Below are positions 24,182 through 38,600 of a DNA stretch of 64,000 nucleotides, one piece after another. The notes beneath the pieces are model-generated. The model saw only the letters and a list, made by a program, of their open reading frames with translations. It was not told the origin of the DNA and ran no database searches. This DNA comes from Rotaria sordida (taxonomy: Eukaryota; Rotifera; Eurotatoria; Philodinida; Philodinidae), in contig CAJNOL010000209.1 in assembly GCA_905250125.1 (NCBI GenBank), forward strand, positions 62,001 through 126,000, read 5' to 3'. The position numbers were made by a program, and so were the translations under genes. Every line of letters starts with the position of its first letter. Position 1 is the stretch's first letter.

Positions 24182-26695
24182 CTAAGTATCGGTTATTGGA
24201 TAAGTAATACCAAGTCGAGCACATAACATTTGTATTGTTTTTTCATATTCTCGATTAAGACCTGTTGCTTGTTGTAAAGCAAATTTAAGATCATTAACTT
24301 CTTCAAAAAATTCATCATCAAGTAGACTCAGTTTTTGACGCATACTTTCATATCGTCTTTCTAATATTGTCATACGTTTTTGAGCAGAAACAGCTCGTCT
24401 TTCAGCTTGTTTTTTCTCTTTTTGACATCGACTTAAACGACGTTCATAATCTTCAATAAGTGCAGATGGAGGTGACAATTCGAATTGTTGTTGTTGTCGA
24501 TTATAAATAGCTTCACATTCATATTTTCTTAATAATTCATTTTGAGCATTGATAAGACGATTTAAATGAGCTTCTTCATCAAAAGACGGTCGTATAGGCT
24601 CTAATGGACATGGACGACGTGGAACAGAAATATCTGTTTGACATGAAATTGAACAAGAACGAGTATGATCAAGATTTTTTTCAGCTATTGTTTGTTCAAG
24701 AAAATTAATATGATTTTTAAGTTCAATTATTTTTGTTTTAAGTTGTTCATGTTCATGACTCAAAAATACACACATATAAACTGGTGGCATATCCATTTTG
24801 CTGGATAATCATATCTAAAAACATAAAATTTTCTATGAGAAATTTTCACTTGATCTTTATATTATCTATCCAAGGAGAAAATAATAGATATATATTCAAC
24901 AGTTAGACCACGTGTTATCGAATTTAACGGTTCAAACTTCGATTTAAATCGATATAGAACATATAATCACCGAATAGTGTTTTGCAACTTATATCAAATA
25001 AATACTTGATGTGATATATCTATATAGTGTGAGTGTGATAGAATAAATGTGAGACATGAGATCACTGTTTCGCAGACTAAGCGTTGATTTTTTAATCGCT
25101 TGGCCTCTGAAGCTGTGCTCTTAAAGTCGAACTTAATCGGCGATATTTATCCACTCACCTCTTTATAATAATATTCAAATGATAAATTTTTCTTTTCATT
25201 TAAACAAACAATAAATTAATTCAACCCCAAATTATTTTATTTTATATCATTACAAGAGAAAACAAAAAGAAAAAAAACTCTAGACTAGATCTACAATAAT
25301 AACTTTTGTTATTTGAATTAGAATAAAAGAAGACATTGTAACTATCTGAACTTCATATGGAATCTTATATGTTATAACATCACTGTTATACAAAAAAAAA
25401 ACTAAATATTTGTTTCTAGAAAGAAAAAAATAAAGTTTTTTGAATTAATTCGATGGAGGAATAGTTGTATATTTTGTTTTAAATATTTTTTCTAGTCTTG
25501 TTACATTTACTGTTGTTGTATTTGATGATTCAGATTGTTGAAGTAGAGTATTATCTAATGGTGATAGACCACGTAATAATTCACTTGAAGGTTTTGCACG
25601 TAATCGCTCAATTATTGTTTTCATTAGATTACTTGATGATGATGATGGTGGACTAGTACTTGTGGTCTATTTTAAAGAGAAAAACAAATGTTTTCAATTA
25701 TGATGAAAACAATAAAAAAAGAGAGTTTAAAAATGCTTTACTGAAGAAGTATTTGTAGTTGAAAGTGCTTGTGAAACATGTTTGATTGATTGTTCCATTT
25801 CATGATTTGATGGAAAAAATTTTGGTAATGGACGATCAAGAAATGCTAAATGTGAACTACGACTTGATGGCTAAAAAAAATACAAAAAAAGTAATTCTAT
25901 TTAATACTATAAAAATAAATAAATATACTTGTTTTGTGTTTGAATGATCATGACATGTTGATGGTAATATACAATGTGTATTAGTAACACGTATACGTTG
26001 TTGTTCTAACCAATTTCTATCAATAATGGATGTATCCGAAGTAAATGATTGTTGTGTTTGAGCTGGTGGCGGTGGTGATGATGATGATGAAGAAGAGGGT
26101 GAAAAAGATTGGCGTTTGATACTTAGTGTAGGTGATGATTTTTTATGTTGATCTGTAAATGATGAAGATATTTGTTTTTGTTGTTGTTGATCATCTGTTA
26201 TTGGTTCAGTTGAAAATATGTTACGACGTGCTATAGGTTTTGGAGATAAATTACCATTAAGTCGATCTGCATTCATTTGTTGACAGTCGAAATTGAATGC
26301 AGATATATTATTTAATGGACGAATTTGAACGACATCAATATTATCTTGTTGCTCTCGATGTGTAGAAGTTTCTTCTGTTTGTATTGGTGGTGGTGGTGGT
26401 GGTGGTGGGGATGGAGATTGTGTAACAGTTACAGGTGTCATTAAGCGATGATGATTAGGCGGAAGACCAATAGGTAGAAAACTTTGATCATGTTCATTAT
26501 CTTCTTCATCAGACCAAACTATTGAACCATTACGATGTTGTTGTTCAAAGGAATTACTGTTTGATTTTAAATTAAAAATAAAATTATTAATTCTTTGTTT
26601 ATCATAGATTTTCAATAATTTATTGTTACTCTAAGCATATATCAAGAATTATTATGAGTAATACTAAGAGAAAAATAATAGTTTTCTGAAGATAT
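24095..26695 (-). repeat. Arm 1 of inverted duplication (C2CD3 3' end + CEP290-like gene)
   Basis: This segment matches 46884–49235 in reverse complement. It covers part of C2CD3 intron 24, the last three C2CD3 exons, the 3' flank and the CEP290-like gene. The middle (about 24868–25445) is about 99% identical to 48020–48605: two differences in ~300 bp aligned by eye, and a few homopolymer-length changes in the rest. Both outer parts are more diverged, very roughly 80–90%. Frames are intact in this arm. Confidence 0.9.
24182..24796 (-). CDS. Short coiled-coil protein resembling the C-terminal end of CEP290
   Basis: Single-exon frame of 204 residues. The C-terminal part L-D-D-E-F-F-E-E-V-N-D-L-K-F followed by …LCARLG resembles the extreme C-terminus of CEP290 as I remember it (L-D-x-E-F-F-E-E-I-E-D-L-K-Y … LSEQLG). 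The rest is charged coiled coil with a QQQQ stretch. CEP290 is a ~2480-residue ciliary transition-zone protein, so this is less than a tenth of it. It is either a truncated duplicate or the last exon of a gene whose upstream exons are elsewhere. An alternative 5' boundary is an AG before TCATGAAC (about 24760). It lies 649 bp downstream of the C2CD3 stop on the same strand; a decayed inverted copy is at 48640–49235. Confidence 0.5.
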   Translation of the reverse strand: MDMPPVYMCVFLSHEHEQLKTKIIELKNHINFLEQTIAEKNLDHTRSCSISCQTDISVPRRPCPLEPIRPSFDEEAHLNRLINAQNELLRKYECEAIYNRQQQQFELSPPSALIEDYERRLSRCQKEKKQAERRAVSAQKRMTILERRYESMRQKLSLLDDEFFEEVNDLKFALQQATGLNREYEKTIQMLCARLGITYPITDT

Positions 26696-29600
26696 AAACG
26701 AGATGATCGTTGTTGAGTTACACATATATAGTAGGGAACGACAGTTAAGAGCAGCTGTGTGTTTAAGTTTTCTTCTCGATAGTAATAGCCAGTGAGATGC
26801 AGAAAAAAAAACATTTGTGTAGCTGAAAAGATTCTCTATCAGGATTAGTAAACTCAAAGACGTCAACAAAATTACTTCAATGAAAGTCTGCGAAAAACTG
26901 AGAGCCTCAAAACTAACTTTCTAACTTCAATGCGAAACTTTTTGGGAAAGCTTTCATTTGAAAGTGTGAATAAGTCTGAGCAAAAAAATACGTCTCCGAC
27001 CTCACCATGACCTTCCTATATCGAACTGTATTCAATGTACAGAAAGCTTCAAAGTGTCAAACATGGCAAAAACGTTGAAACTTTCTGTAAAGTCAATGCA
27101 GTTCGATGAAGGAATGTCATAGAGAAATCAGAGACATATCATTTTGCTTTATCAAATTAAATTTTTTCTCAAGAGCTTCGAACGGAAGCCAGAAAACTAG
27201 TTTTGGGACTCTTAGCTTTTCGAAGACCTTCATTCCGGCAGTTTTTGTAGAATCTTCAGGTCTATCAATCCTAACAGAGAATCCTCTCAGCAACACAAAC
27301 GTTTTTCTTTTCAGATTCTTAGTAGCTATAACCATCGAGAAGAAAATTTAAGAGTACAATAGCTCTAAACTTATGTCCGCCACTATATATTTTACCTTCT
27401 TAAATGAGTTTTGCCTGTCAAACATTCTATTTAATCATGCTTTAGAAAAGATTCAATATATTTAACTGATGAAAATCATCTGGCCAACGAGAATCTATAA
27501 CTGTAATTCGCCCTATAAAATACTGAATTCATTTTCAAAACATTCAACTGACGAGAAGTCGCTTAAATGTTACCTAGACTACAGTATACTTTCATTTTTA
27601 CACCGATAATGGATTACAAAATTATTGGATCATATTTAGTTTCAATGTTTTATCGCTAATGGTTTTGAACAAGAATTTTTGAATATAAAATTATTGTTAA
27701 TTTCCCGAAGATAGAATCTCTAAAAAAAACTCCAAATCCAATTTTTCAATTCCTAGCATTTACAATTACAATTCTGTTCGATTGGCTAGTAAGGCAAATA
27801 ATGCCCTACAAAATAAAACATCTTTCAATTTCCTTCAATATTTTGTCTCTAAAAAATGTCAACTTTACGGAAGGCACGAGAATGGTGTTTCCATACGCAA
27901 TAACAGAAACAGGACGACTTTCGTCTCTTCCTTAAAACCCATATATCTTGGTCAAAAAAAGTTAAAGGAAGCAGGGATATGATACATGTAGTAGAGAATT
28001 GTTTGCTTTGTCATTCTAGATAACTCAAACAGCATTGTGACTGCAAATTTTCAGAGAACTCATCCGCGGAAATTCTTGTTGGAAATAAAATACTCTACTC
28101 CAATCATTATGTGGACTCTTCTTACAAGGTACGGTCCCTAACTGTCTAATCGCTTTTTTATTAAAACCAGCGAGCTAGAGGTAATCAGTCATGCTGATTC
28201 TACATATTAATAAGCGATCGATTCCTGAAAAAAAAAACAGTTTTTCCTAGCAAGAAAATTTTTTGATTCTTTTAAATTGTAGAGCATGTTTAATTGATTA
28301 TAGTACACAATTTTTCTCCGTTTGGAGACAGTCAATGCCATTACCAGAAATATAATTCTTTCTTTTTTCTTAAAAAAAATCTACAATTTGGACGAATCAA
28401 AAAAATTTTGTCGCTAGGAAAAACTGATTATCCAGAAATTGGTCTTTGAAGTCCTAGCTGTTCATCTCGTATTGATATTCGGAGCCAGCATAGTCGATTA
28501 CTTATAACCTACTAGATTTAGTGAAAAATTCGTACCCTTTAGTCTATCGCTGTCCATCGTTCTAATTTTTTTTTTTGAGTAATATTGTTTCTACTAGATT
28601 ATTTCTAAATTAAACATTCTTGCCATCTGTCATTTGAAGAATGGTGAAAGAGTTGTTTTTGTTTTTTTAAAAACTTACGTGATATGTTCAGGATTTTTCG
28701 AAGTAATTACTGATGATCCTTCTGTAATTCGGAATTCATTTGTTGCATTAAAATTTGGTAATACAGGTGGTGGTGATGGAGTTGATCGTTTTTCCATTAT
28801 AGTTGATAATGACGTTGAAGGTGGAGGTGGTATTGATGTTTTATTAAAAAAATCTTTTGATGTTTCAAGCAGATGATTTGCTCTTGTCATAAGTTCTTGT
28901 GCAAGACGAACTTGATCATTATGATGTGATAGTGCATCAGTTACATTAAGACCATTACTCATTAATGGTCGACCACTAAGTGATTCAGGAAAATGTTCTA
29001 ATAAATCTGTTTGCATTGTTGTTGTTGTTGTTGTTGTTGTTGAACGTGTTGTATCAATATCTGGATGAATTGAATTTGTATTTAATGGTAAATTAAATTG
29101 TGTTAACATTGATGATGGTGGTACACTTTGACAACGATTTTTTATTATTGTAGATGATGATTCATTTGTTGTTGTTGTTGAGGCTGTTTCTGAACCAGAA
29201 TATAAACGAGCTTTTAATCGGTCAGTTATTATACCAAGTTCACTTAAATGACGTCTAGAAACAAAAAAGAATAATATTTATTAATTCTTATTTGAAGTCT
29301 TTTTTTTTGTTCTCAATAATCGATGAACGTTTTGTGGGCTGTATAATCTGGAAAGTTATGGATATCTCGAAACACTTTTGCCCTTCATGTTCAATAAAAA
29401 CTAATATTCTGAGTTTTCTGTTTTATCGATTAATATAAATTCTCTTTTGTAAAAGTCTTTGTGCAACATTTTTTGGTAAACTTTCGTTCACTTGTAAGCC
29501 ATTGGAGAGAATCAGAATTTCATGTTCTTTTAAACTATCTATTATTCAGATTCTTTTTTTTTCTGATTTGAAGTTTAACGAAACGCTTAATTAAAGAATA

Positions 29601-32600
29601 TTGGTAAATATGTGCGTTTCATTTGTCGGATATTCAGATATCAATGAAGAGAATCAGTTAAAATAAAAACATTTTTGTTTTAACTTAGAATTGGTTAACT
29701 GTAATTAAATGTTGAAATAATTCAAAAATATTGTTTGCAGTAAGTAAAATAAAGTTTTTTTTCTTCTGTCATTCATAACTTCTCTAGGTGAGATTTTAGG
29801 ATCGTTTTGATATTCTAGTGCTTTACATAAGATGATATTTCGTAAAAACAATCTTATAGTTCTTATGATATTATGAAAGTTTCGGCTCAATAGGATAACT
29901 TCCTCCTAAAATATCCGATGTCTATAAAATGGCACTATTTGGAGAGCTTTTGTGAATAAATAATATTTTTTGCAAATATGTTATTTCGAAAGTAAAACAT
30001 TCATTTGTGTCGACATTTTTATAATATTATAAGAATTATGCGATATGTTGTTTCGTGAAAATTCCAAGTAAAAATTCAGTAAAATAGCCATAATTTGTGA
30101 ATAAATACCTAATGGTATGAATTCTTTTTAGGATTTATACCTACACTATGAATTCTGCCTGTGAGAAAAATATATTACTTAAAGCAGAAGATATCAGTTG
30201 GAGAGGTTCCTCTCGTCAAAGAACAAAGAAAAAGAAATTCTAATTTTAGTTAGTTACTTTTGATCGTCTTCAGTATAGAGCCCATCGGATCTAAAGTTTT
30301 CGTATCCGAGTCCATGATCAACCAGACGGACTCTACTCCAGTAACTTATAAATAGACAAAAATTGACTAGACATGTTATGCGAGGATTTTTACAATAGGC
30401 GTTAATGATGATATTGTATTCGAAATGTACACAGATTTACTTACTGAAGATTATTCATTAAAAATGATTTTTTATCATTATCATCATCAATCATTGATAA
30501 ATTCATACTTGCTTGACCGTCCGTACTCTAGAATATTCTAATATAAAAATTAAGTCCAGGTTTTCTTCTTTTTAAACTTACAGTTCTTGCTGAAAGATCA
30601 TTAATAATTGTTGATGATGATATATTTTCACTTCTTGTTGATGTTGAACGATGTGAATTAATATTAGATTGATTTTGATTTGATTTATATTTAAAACGTT
30701 TTAATTCTAGAAGATCTTCTTGTGGTATAATACTAATTTTTAATTGTCCTTGAATATTACCAATTGTATCAACAATATTATACCAACCAGATATTTGTTG
30801 TAAACCAGAAAGTAATGGACTTAAATCAATAGATACGAAACCAAGAACTGTATCACCTGATTTTTCTATGAAATTTGAATAAAGAAAATTTTGATATTAA
30901 TAATTTGTTTTTTATAATTAATTACCTGGTATTGTTTCAATATCAGCATTAACTTTATGCCAAACTTTAAGTATAAATGTTTTTTTATCATTAAATAAAT
31001 GTTCAACAGCTAATTTAACTGATTGTTGATAATTCCATATTGGTTTAGATGTTGATTTTAAGATTTGTGTACGACATAAATGCTGAGAATCAGCTGTTGA
31101 ATAAGTAACATATGGATTTGGTGAAATATGAGCATTTCTTAAACAAAAAAAGAAAAAAATCAATAAAATATTTATTAACATAAAAATAAATTTACTCTTG
31201 TTTAGAATAAACATTTGGTAAATGTCCTGCTTGTTCAATATTAATTATAACTGAAAAAATATTATTTGTTATTTTACGAAGTGCATGATTATTATCAACT
31301 AAATTTAAATGACGATTTTCTAAATAAGTATGAAGTTCACCATCATTCGATGTATCAAGATCATTTCGACTCTAAAAAAATTTAACAATAATGAAATTTT
31401 AATAATCTTTATGATAGATCAATAAAACTCAATTTGTATTAGATATATAATAGTTTCATTTCAAACTAGTACCAGTCATTGAATTCCAAATGACTTGAAT
31501 AATGAATTGTCATTATCAAGTTTCTAAATCTTTTATTTAATATAATCGATTGAATAAGAAATATATAATTCAACTCTTAGTTTACATCATTTATTACCTG
31601 ATTCTATAATTTCTACTTGAAAAGCATTTTTAGTTAGATTTAGGCAACTCTACTCTGTCTACCAATTGCAAAGTTTCATTCGAACTCTGATGAGAAAAAG
31701 CATCAACTCCAACTCTGAATTGAAGTTATCCATCTCCGATTACCCATGTAGCCGGTTGTTGCATTAAATGCAACAACCGGCTACATGGGTAGTAAGTTTG
31801 TATAAAGAAAAATTTCTGATCAATGAAAAACAAACATAATTTTACTGCATTACAAAACCTGTATAAATCAATAGTTTTAAAAGTAATGTTCTTTCCAATA
31901 GTTGTGTAGAGTTTTATCTATTGTGTGGGTGTAAGTATTCTTCTTCTCTTGTCTTATATCCTCTACTATTATGGGAGATCAACAAAATGGCTCTACTTAA
32001 AATTATACTGCTTCATCTAAAAAATTGATTGTGTATCACTCATGATATTCTACGAAAATGTTGTAAGTATCATATCCGAAAAAGTACACTATATCAACAT
32101 ATCATGGACACTATTGAAAATTGATGTATTTTTAAGATAATATATTTATTGGACACTTAAAAAGATACTTAGTCCAAACATGTTCGGTAAAGTTGTTGTC
32201 TAGATATTGAACGAGAAGCTACCGGTACGTATTTCTGTTTTGGATGTATTGAATCTTTTTAAAGTTTCGGACCTGTCCGAAAAATTTTGTTCAACAAAAC
32301 TTGATTATTCGAGATTGATATATGTTAAGTTCCACTATGACTCAGCATTTATGAACGAAACTTTCTGTCGATATTGTATAGACAATGATTTTGAAACTGC
32401 TCATCAAAAGTTAGTTTTATCAGAGAGTTATATTAAAAACAAAAGTTGTTCAATGTTGTATTTTTGATTCATCTCATATTAATTTAACTTCAGACAGTTA
32501 CAAGCTTTCTATTTCAAACTATGAAATATACCCGTAATTCATTGAAATCTTTTGATTTGTCAATAGTTACATGTACTTGAGCAAAAGCTCCACCTAAATC

Positions 32601-35600
32601 TTTTGTTCCATGTTTAAATAATGGTAAAATAGCACTTAATCGATGAGATTTTCTTTTTTTATCACATAATGAATTTAAATCAACATAAATTGAACCAATA
32701 AGTTTATCTGTTGATGATAATGTTTGAGAATAATCATATGAATCATTATCACTTATCCAAATTTGTATTTCTAATTTTTCTTCACGTAAATACCATAGAA
32801 ATGGTGCACTACATAAAAATAAATGATCTTTTGTAAATTTTAGTTCACATATAACATTATTTCTATCAACAATTGGTTTTTTTCGTTTAGTTATAATTGG
32901 CACTAAGAATAAATATGAATTTAAAAATAAAAAAAAAGGAAACTGATTTTTCTTTTGAATTACTTTTATCATAAAGTCGATATTGCACAAAAATACTTGT
33001 CTGATCATCAATACGATCTTTTCCTGGTCGAGTTGCAAGTTGAATAGGAAATTGAATACGATCAATTGATATTGTTATTAAACATCCAAGATCTTTTTGA
33101 TCTTAAAAAAAAAAGAAAGAATTATTATCAAACTATTTATCTTTTTTTTTTTGCTTTAATATTTACCATCAAGAAAATTTTCTTCATCAATATAATTATC
33201 ATCAAGCCAACCAAGTGTTTTAGCAGAATCAATTATACGACAACGATCATCTTGTTGAGCAAAACGAATAGATAATTCCAAGCCGCCAACACAATGTTCA
33301 GATGGATCAGAAGCTATTTCAGATGTAACAACACGATTAGCACTTGCTAATGGATACCAACCTTTGATTCCTATAATATAAGAAAAAAAGTGATTATCGT
33401 ATATCACAACGTTTGTCACGGTCTGTGGGAAGGGGAAGGAGCCAATAATTAATGAAATTAGTCTTCTACAGAAATATAATTTCTGTCATGTCAAATTCTC
33501 ACTGAAAGTGTTCCAAAATGATTCCTAATAGAATTAGGCCTATAAAACTTGTTTGTACTTTGTTTGAGCTGACAACGTCACGTAATATTATCTTTCACCG
33601 GGTTGAATCAGTATTCAAAAATGAGTGGACTTAGATATATTTTAAAAATTTTTGCGACTTGTTTTTTCGTCAAAAAACTCACCCCCGTTCCCCTCATAGT
33701 TGCGTCAAAAACTATATTTCATGAAAATTATGTTTTTATAATTTATTCATCTGTTATTTGGAGTTCTACTATCGTTTTATAACTTTCGAACTTGAATCCG
33801 ACTGTGAAAATAATTTTTCGATGTTTTAACTCAATCTTGAGGGAAACTCAGGGTGAGTTTTTCGACGAAAAAGAAAGGATTGAGAAAATTTTCGGATGCT
33901 CACTCAGAATATCATATTAGTTTTTATCCGAAGAATATTCTTCTAATTAGACAAAAAAAGTTATGTATGAAGAATAATCTCATTGGAATATCTTCGTGTA
34001 GTCAGTGTTTTCTATACCATCTTGAAGCACTCGAAAAGTACTGATTATCATCAACAGTCTGGTTCAATGTACATGCGATGGTCATTGAATATTTCAATCG
34101 CAAACTGTCTACAGAACAAATAAGTGTTGTGTAACTGATTTTACCAAGGCTTAGTGTTGGACACAGAAGAAATCAAGTTTTTTGAGGAGGCTATTTTCAA
34201 CAGTTATTGATGCCCCTCCTCTCTCTACTCTATATGCTTCGACATTCCATTTAGATTGTGTTTTACAAAATAAAAATGTATAATTTATTTGTATAGAACT
34301 TATCTATTTTAATCTACCTGTATGTCGAAATATTAAATCTTTTAATGGAATAGTACAATAACATAAGTGAATATCTAATGGTCGTTTATCAATATATTGA
34401 TTTGAATCATTTGTTGAATTCATTTGATGATAAAGATCTATTTTTAATTCTCCATGTTCCAATATTTCAGCAAGAGATATTGTATGACTACGATTATCAT
34501 TCCATATAAGTGGAACTGGAAAATCAATTGAATGATTAAATTCCGGTACAAAACTTCGAGCTATTGTTCTTGTTGTTCGATATTCCTGTAACAATCATTA
34601 AAAAAAAAAGAAATAAGCTTGAATTTATTTATGTTAGCGTCCAAACTGAAATTTTGTGTATTAAGGAGCTCTTATGAAGCAATAATAGTTCAAGTAATGC
34701 AATCATCAATTGATCAATTAAGTTTGAATTCGTCAAGTTATAGCACAAGAATGACTTGAAAAGAAAACTAACCATAGCTTTTCGAATCTTTACATTTAAT
34801 CTGTAATTATTTGAAATATCATTGCTTTATCAGAACTCATCAATAAGAATTCGAATACGACATCAGTCTATAGACGAATTCGAGATTGGACAAAATCTCA
34901 GTTTAGATTCAAATATATATTTTACCGATTCAGATAGAAATGATAATGATAATTTTGCATATGTATTAACACCAACTTGTGATGGATAATTTAGACGAGC
35001 GTCATGTCGAGCTTGAGATAACGTAGCATGCTATTCAAATTGAATTATATAAAAATGAAGAATTTAAAGAAAATTTACTTTTAATCCACAAGCACGAATG
35101 ATACCAACAGAAATACACACTTGAGAATTTTTATTAGCTAATCGATCAGTAAGAGCTTGTCGTTCATTTCTCTAAAATAAAATTCATCATTTAAGTTGAA
35201 TAGAATATTATTTGAAATAGAAAATGATTCTTTTGTTTCTAAAAATCTATCGAATGAAATTCTTACTCGAGTAAAATCTGATGTGCAATGAGTAATCCTA
35301 TGATTTATAAGTCGAAATAGAAAGACGTTTCTGGTCATTTAATCAGAGTTTAGAATACGCGAGATGAAAAGAAAAAGAAAATCAAACGTTTCTCGAATGA
35401 GAAGTAGTATCAAATCTATAGTTCGAATTTCTATTATTTCTCCATATATTTTCTCTTATATAATAATGAAGTCGAAATCAAATAAAGGTTATTGAATTTT
35501 TTTTTGATATAGTAATTTATTTGGCACCTCATTTTTTGTCAAAATTTTTTGATGATTTTCGTCATCTTCTGTTTGAAAAATATGCTTTTTTCAGAAAAAT

Positions 35601-38600
35601 TTGGATGGTTTTTTCACATTTCTAATCGCGTATCACAGATTTCTCAAAGAAACTTCATTGTAGTCGACTGGTTTTTCTTTGTTTGAAAGAATATTTGAAG
35701 TTGCAGAGCTTGATTTTTGAATTAGCCTTTTTTATTATTATACAAATATGCACTTCCATAAAAAGATGACCATTTTGCGAGATATTGAACTTGTCATCCT
35801 TCTTCTTCGTAGGAAAAGTAGGAATTTAAAAAAGTGGACACTGCATTTTGACTTGTTCGTTCAAACAAAAAAAATAGAACTATAAAGTAAGGACCCACAG
35901 AGAATTTTAGGTTGCTAAATGAGCTATTTTTGATCCTGGTCTATTTCCCGAAAACATCATGATATAGACCTGAAAATTTTAGCATAGCCTCTTCACTAGA
36001 GTACCGATGTATTCTGAAAATTTCATGCAATTTGAATGTGCTTGGCCTAAGATTGATTTTTGAGAGGAGGACCTTTTAGGCCAATTTCCTGTTTCAGACT
36101 ACTTCTTGTTCTCCGCAAGAGTACAATCGATCGGTCTCACATTTTTACTATAGTTAGATTATCGAAAATGATGGAACCTTTGTTTGAGGAAAAATCTTTA
36201 AGAGTAGATCTACAGAGGTTTTTGAAGAATCGTTCAAAAACGCCTGAAGATCTTCCTTTAAATTTTTTTGTGCCATCACAAGTAGTCCCAAAGAGGACGG
36301 GCGCCCTTAGCTATCAAAGAATACGACTAGAAATAGAATGTAAAAATTGCTATCTATATATCCTTATTAATATTTAGAGTTGTATATCATATCATCTGTA
36401 ACCAACAGGTCTCGAAATCGAACCACTTTTTTATGGCCCGAACCCGAAAGAAACTTTGTTTGCAAAGATTTTTTTCTCAATAGACAGCTATTCCATATTT
36501 TTCGGCTTTTATAAAAAAAGTGATAACCAAGGGGGAGGGAAGCGGGGGTAGAGTGGAGAAGCTTCCCCTATCTCCTCTCAGGAGTGAGCCAAATCTCAGA
36601 ATAAGTTATGTCAAAAAAAGATAAAATCGTCGGGCCGGACTGTCCGTCAGAAAAGGTGACCCATCTAGTCCAACAAAATATTTTGTTGTACCGGGCTGGG
36701 CGGCCCATTTTGAAGCCTGGTAACTATCCATACATTATTTATATGAAAAGTATATTACCGTGATAGCATTTCTTTTATAAGTAACAGTAACTAGTAAATC
36801 TCCTCCATATGTTGGTGCTGATGAATATCGATGTTGTTCATGTTTTGGATCTTCTCGAACGATTTCAAGAGGTATACGAAATGACTGAACTGATTTATTA
36901 TCTGTATCAGTATTTAACATTGTTGTCATACTACATAATTTTGCAGCTGGTAGTTTTCCCTAGATATATAATAAGAAAATTCTATTCGTTTTTGTTTTTC
37001 AAAAAGTTAAAAATTTTTACTTTTGCTAAAAGTTGATCACGAATATTTGGATAATAAAAACGTGACCAAACTTCAAATGGAATACAAGTTTCAATAGTTG
37101 ATGGTGTTTGACAAGCTAAAAGAAAAGAAAAAAAAGAAACGAAAAGATAAATTTCAATTATTGTTTAAATAATTTTACCAGCATAAAAATATTTATGTAA
37201 AACATCTGTTGATGATAGTATATAACGAAATTTATTACTATCATGAAATGTTGGATCGGATGTACATAATGTAGCTGCTGTACGTATTGGACGAAATTCA
37301 AATGGTTTTATTGAATTAATATTTATTGATTGTTGTTCTTGTTGTACAGGAAATAAATATTGAATAAAACAATCACTTTCACCCCAAACCATTGATTCAA
37401 ATGCACGTAAACCATTTATACTTTCAATTAATACTTCAAAATAATGTTCAATTAATGTTGTTTGATCATTATTAGATAATGTTGATGATTTTTTTTCAGT
37501 CGATGGAGATAATGATTCATTCTTAGCGTGTGCAATTTTTATAGCTGTTATTTGATCAGATGTACCCATAGCTAATAAAACTTGAATTTCACCATGAGAT
37601 TTATTTGTACTTGTAAATGGATCAATTATAGGTAACCATGAATCAATACATATTACTGGATATTGTGCACGTAAAAAAACTTGACTAATTTGTTTATCTT
37701 TAAATGATACATAAAATTGTTCTAATGATATTTTAACAATACCAATTATTTTATCAGCTGGACCAGATATTTTTTTATCCCATATTTCAATAATAATAAA
37801 ATTATTATGCATTTTTTCTAATGTTGATTTATTCAGTAATATTGGAATTTTCTATTATTGAAAATAATGAATAATTAAATAGATAAATTCGAAAATTAAT
37901 AGTTTTATTCATAATTTCTCATACTATGTATGAATAAGAAATATATGTATCGAACGTATTACTTCGGATATGCGAAGTATTTTTCTTATTATTGTTTGGT
38001 GCTATGGTGAATAATAGTAAAGATTCTGTTGAATGTGATGTTAGATGAAGTTGTGGTAAATGTCAGATGATTCTAGACAGTTCAAAATATATATAGCTGA
38101 ACTGCATTTGTCTTCATTTCCAAACCTTTATTTTGTTGAGATTTTTACTCAGAGTGAAACTCAGTAGATTCGGAGTTTCAAGTTCTGTCGGCTGGTATAT
38201 ATTCCAAGTAAAACCGACTTAGAAGGTATTTTATCAAGATCTTATTCTGTCTAATAAACAACTGAAAGCCTCAACACGTTCGATATCGAAAAGCGTACAA
38301 AAATACAAATCAATTCTTCACTTTCGTCAATGTAAAACAAGTCATTTACTAAAATGAACAGGATGCGAATTCACAACTTCACTCCAGTCATTATATATCT
38401 GTCTTATTCAGCATGTTCTACCTAAGTCTTTTACACTATCAGTCTACGATTACCAACCCACGTCTACACAAACATCTATGGATACATTGTTAAAACTGAC
38501 TCAATTTAAAAGTTTATAGAGTCTATTAGGCCAATATGGGTAAGTTCAATATCATCTGGTAGATATTGAAGTATTGCATAGGTACAACTTTTCATACTCA

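Noticed and set aside
32207-32467. 86-codon plus-strand frame inside C2CD3 intron 19
   Set aside because: Lies antisense in an intron, with no recognised product; probably chance or repeat remains.
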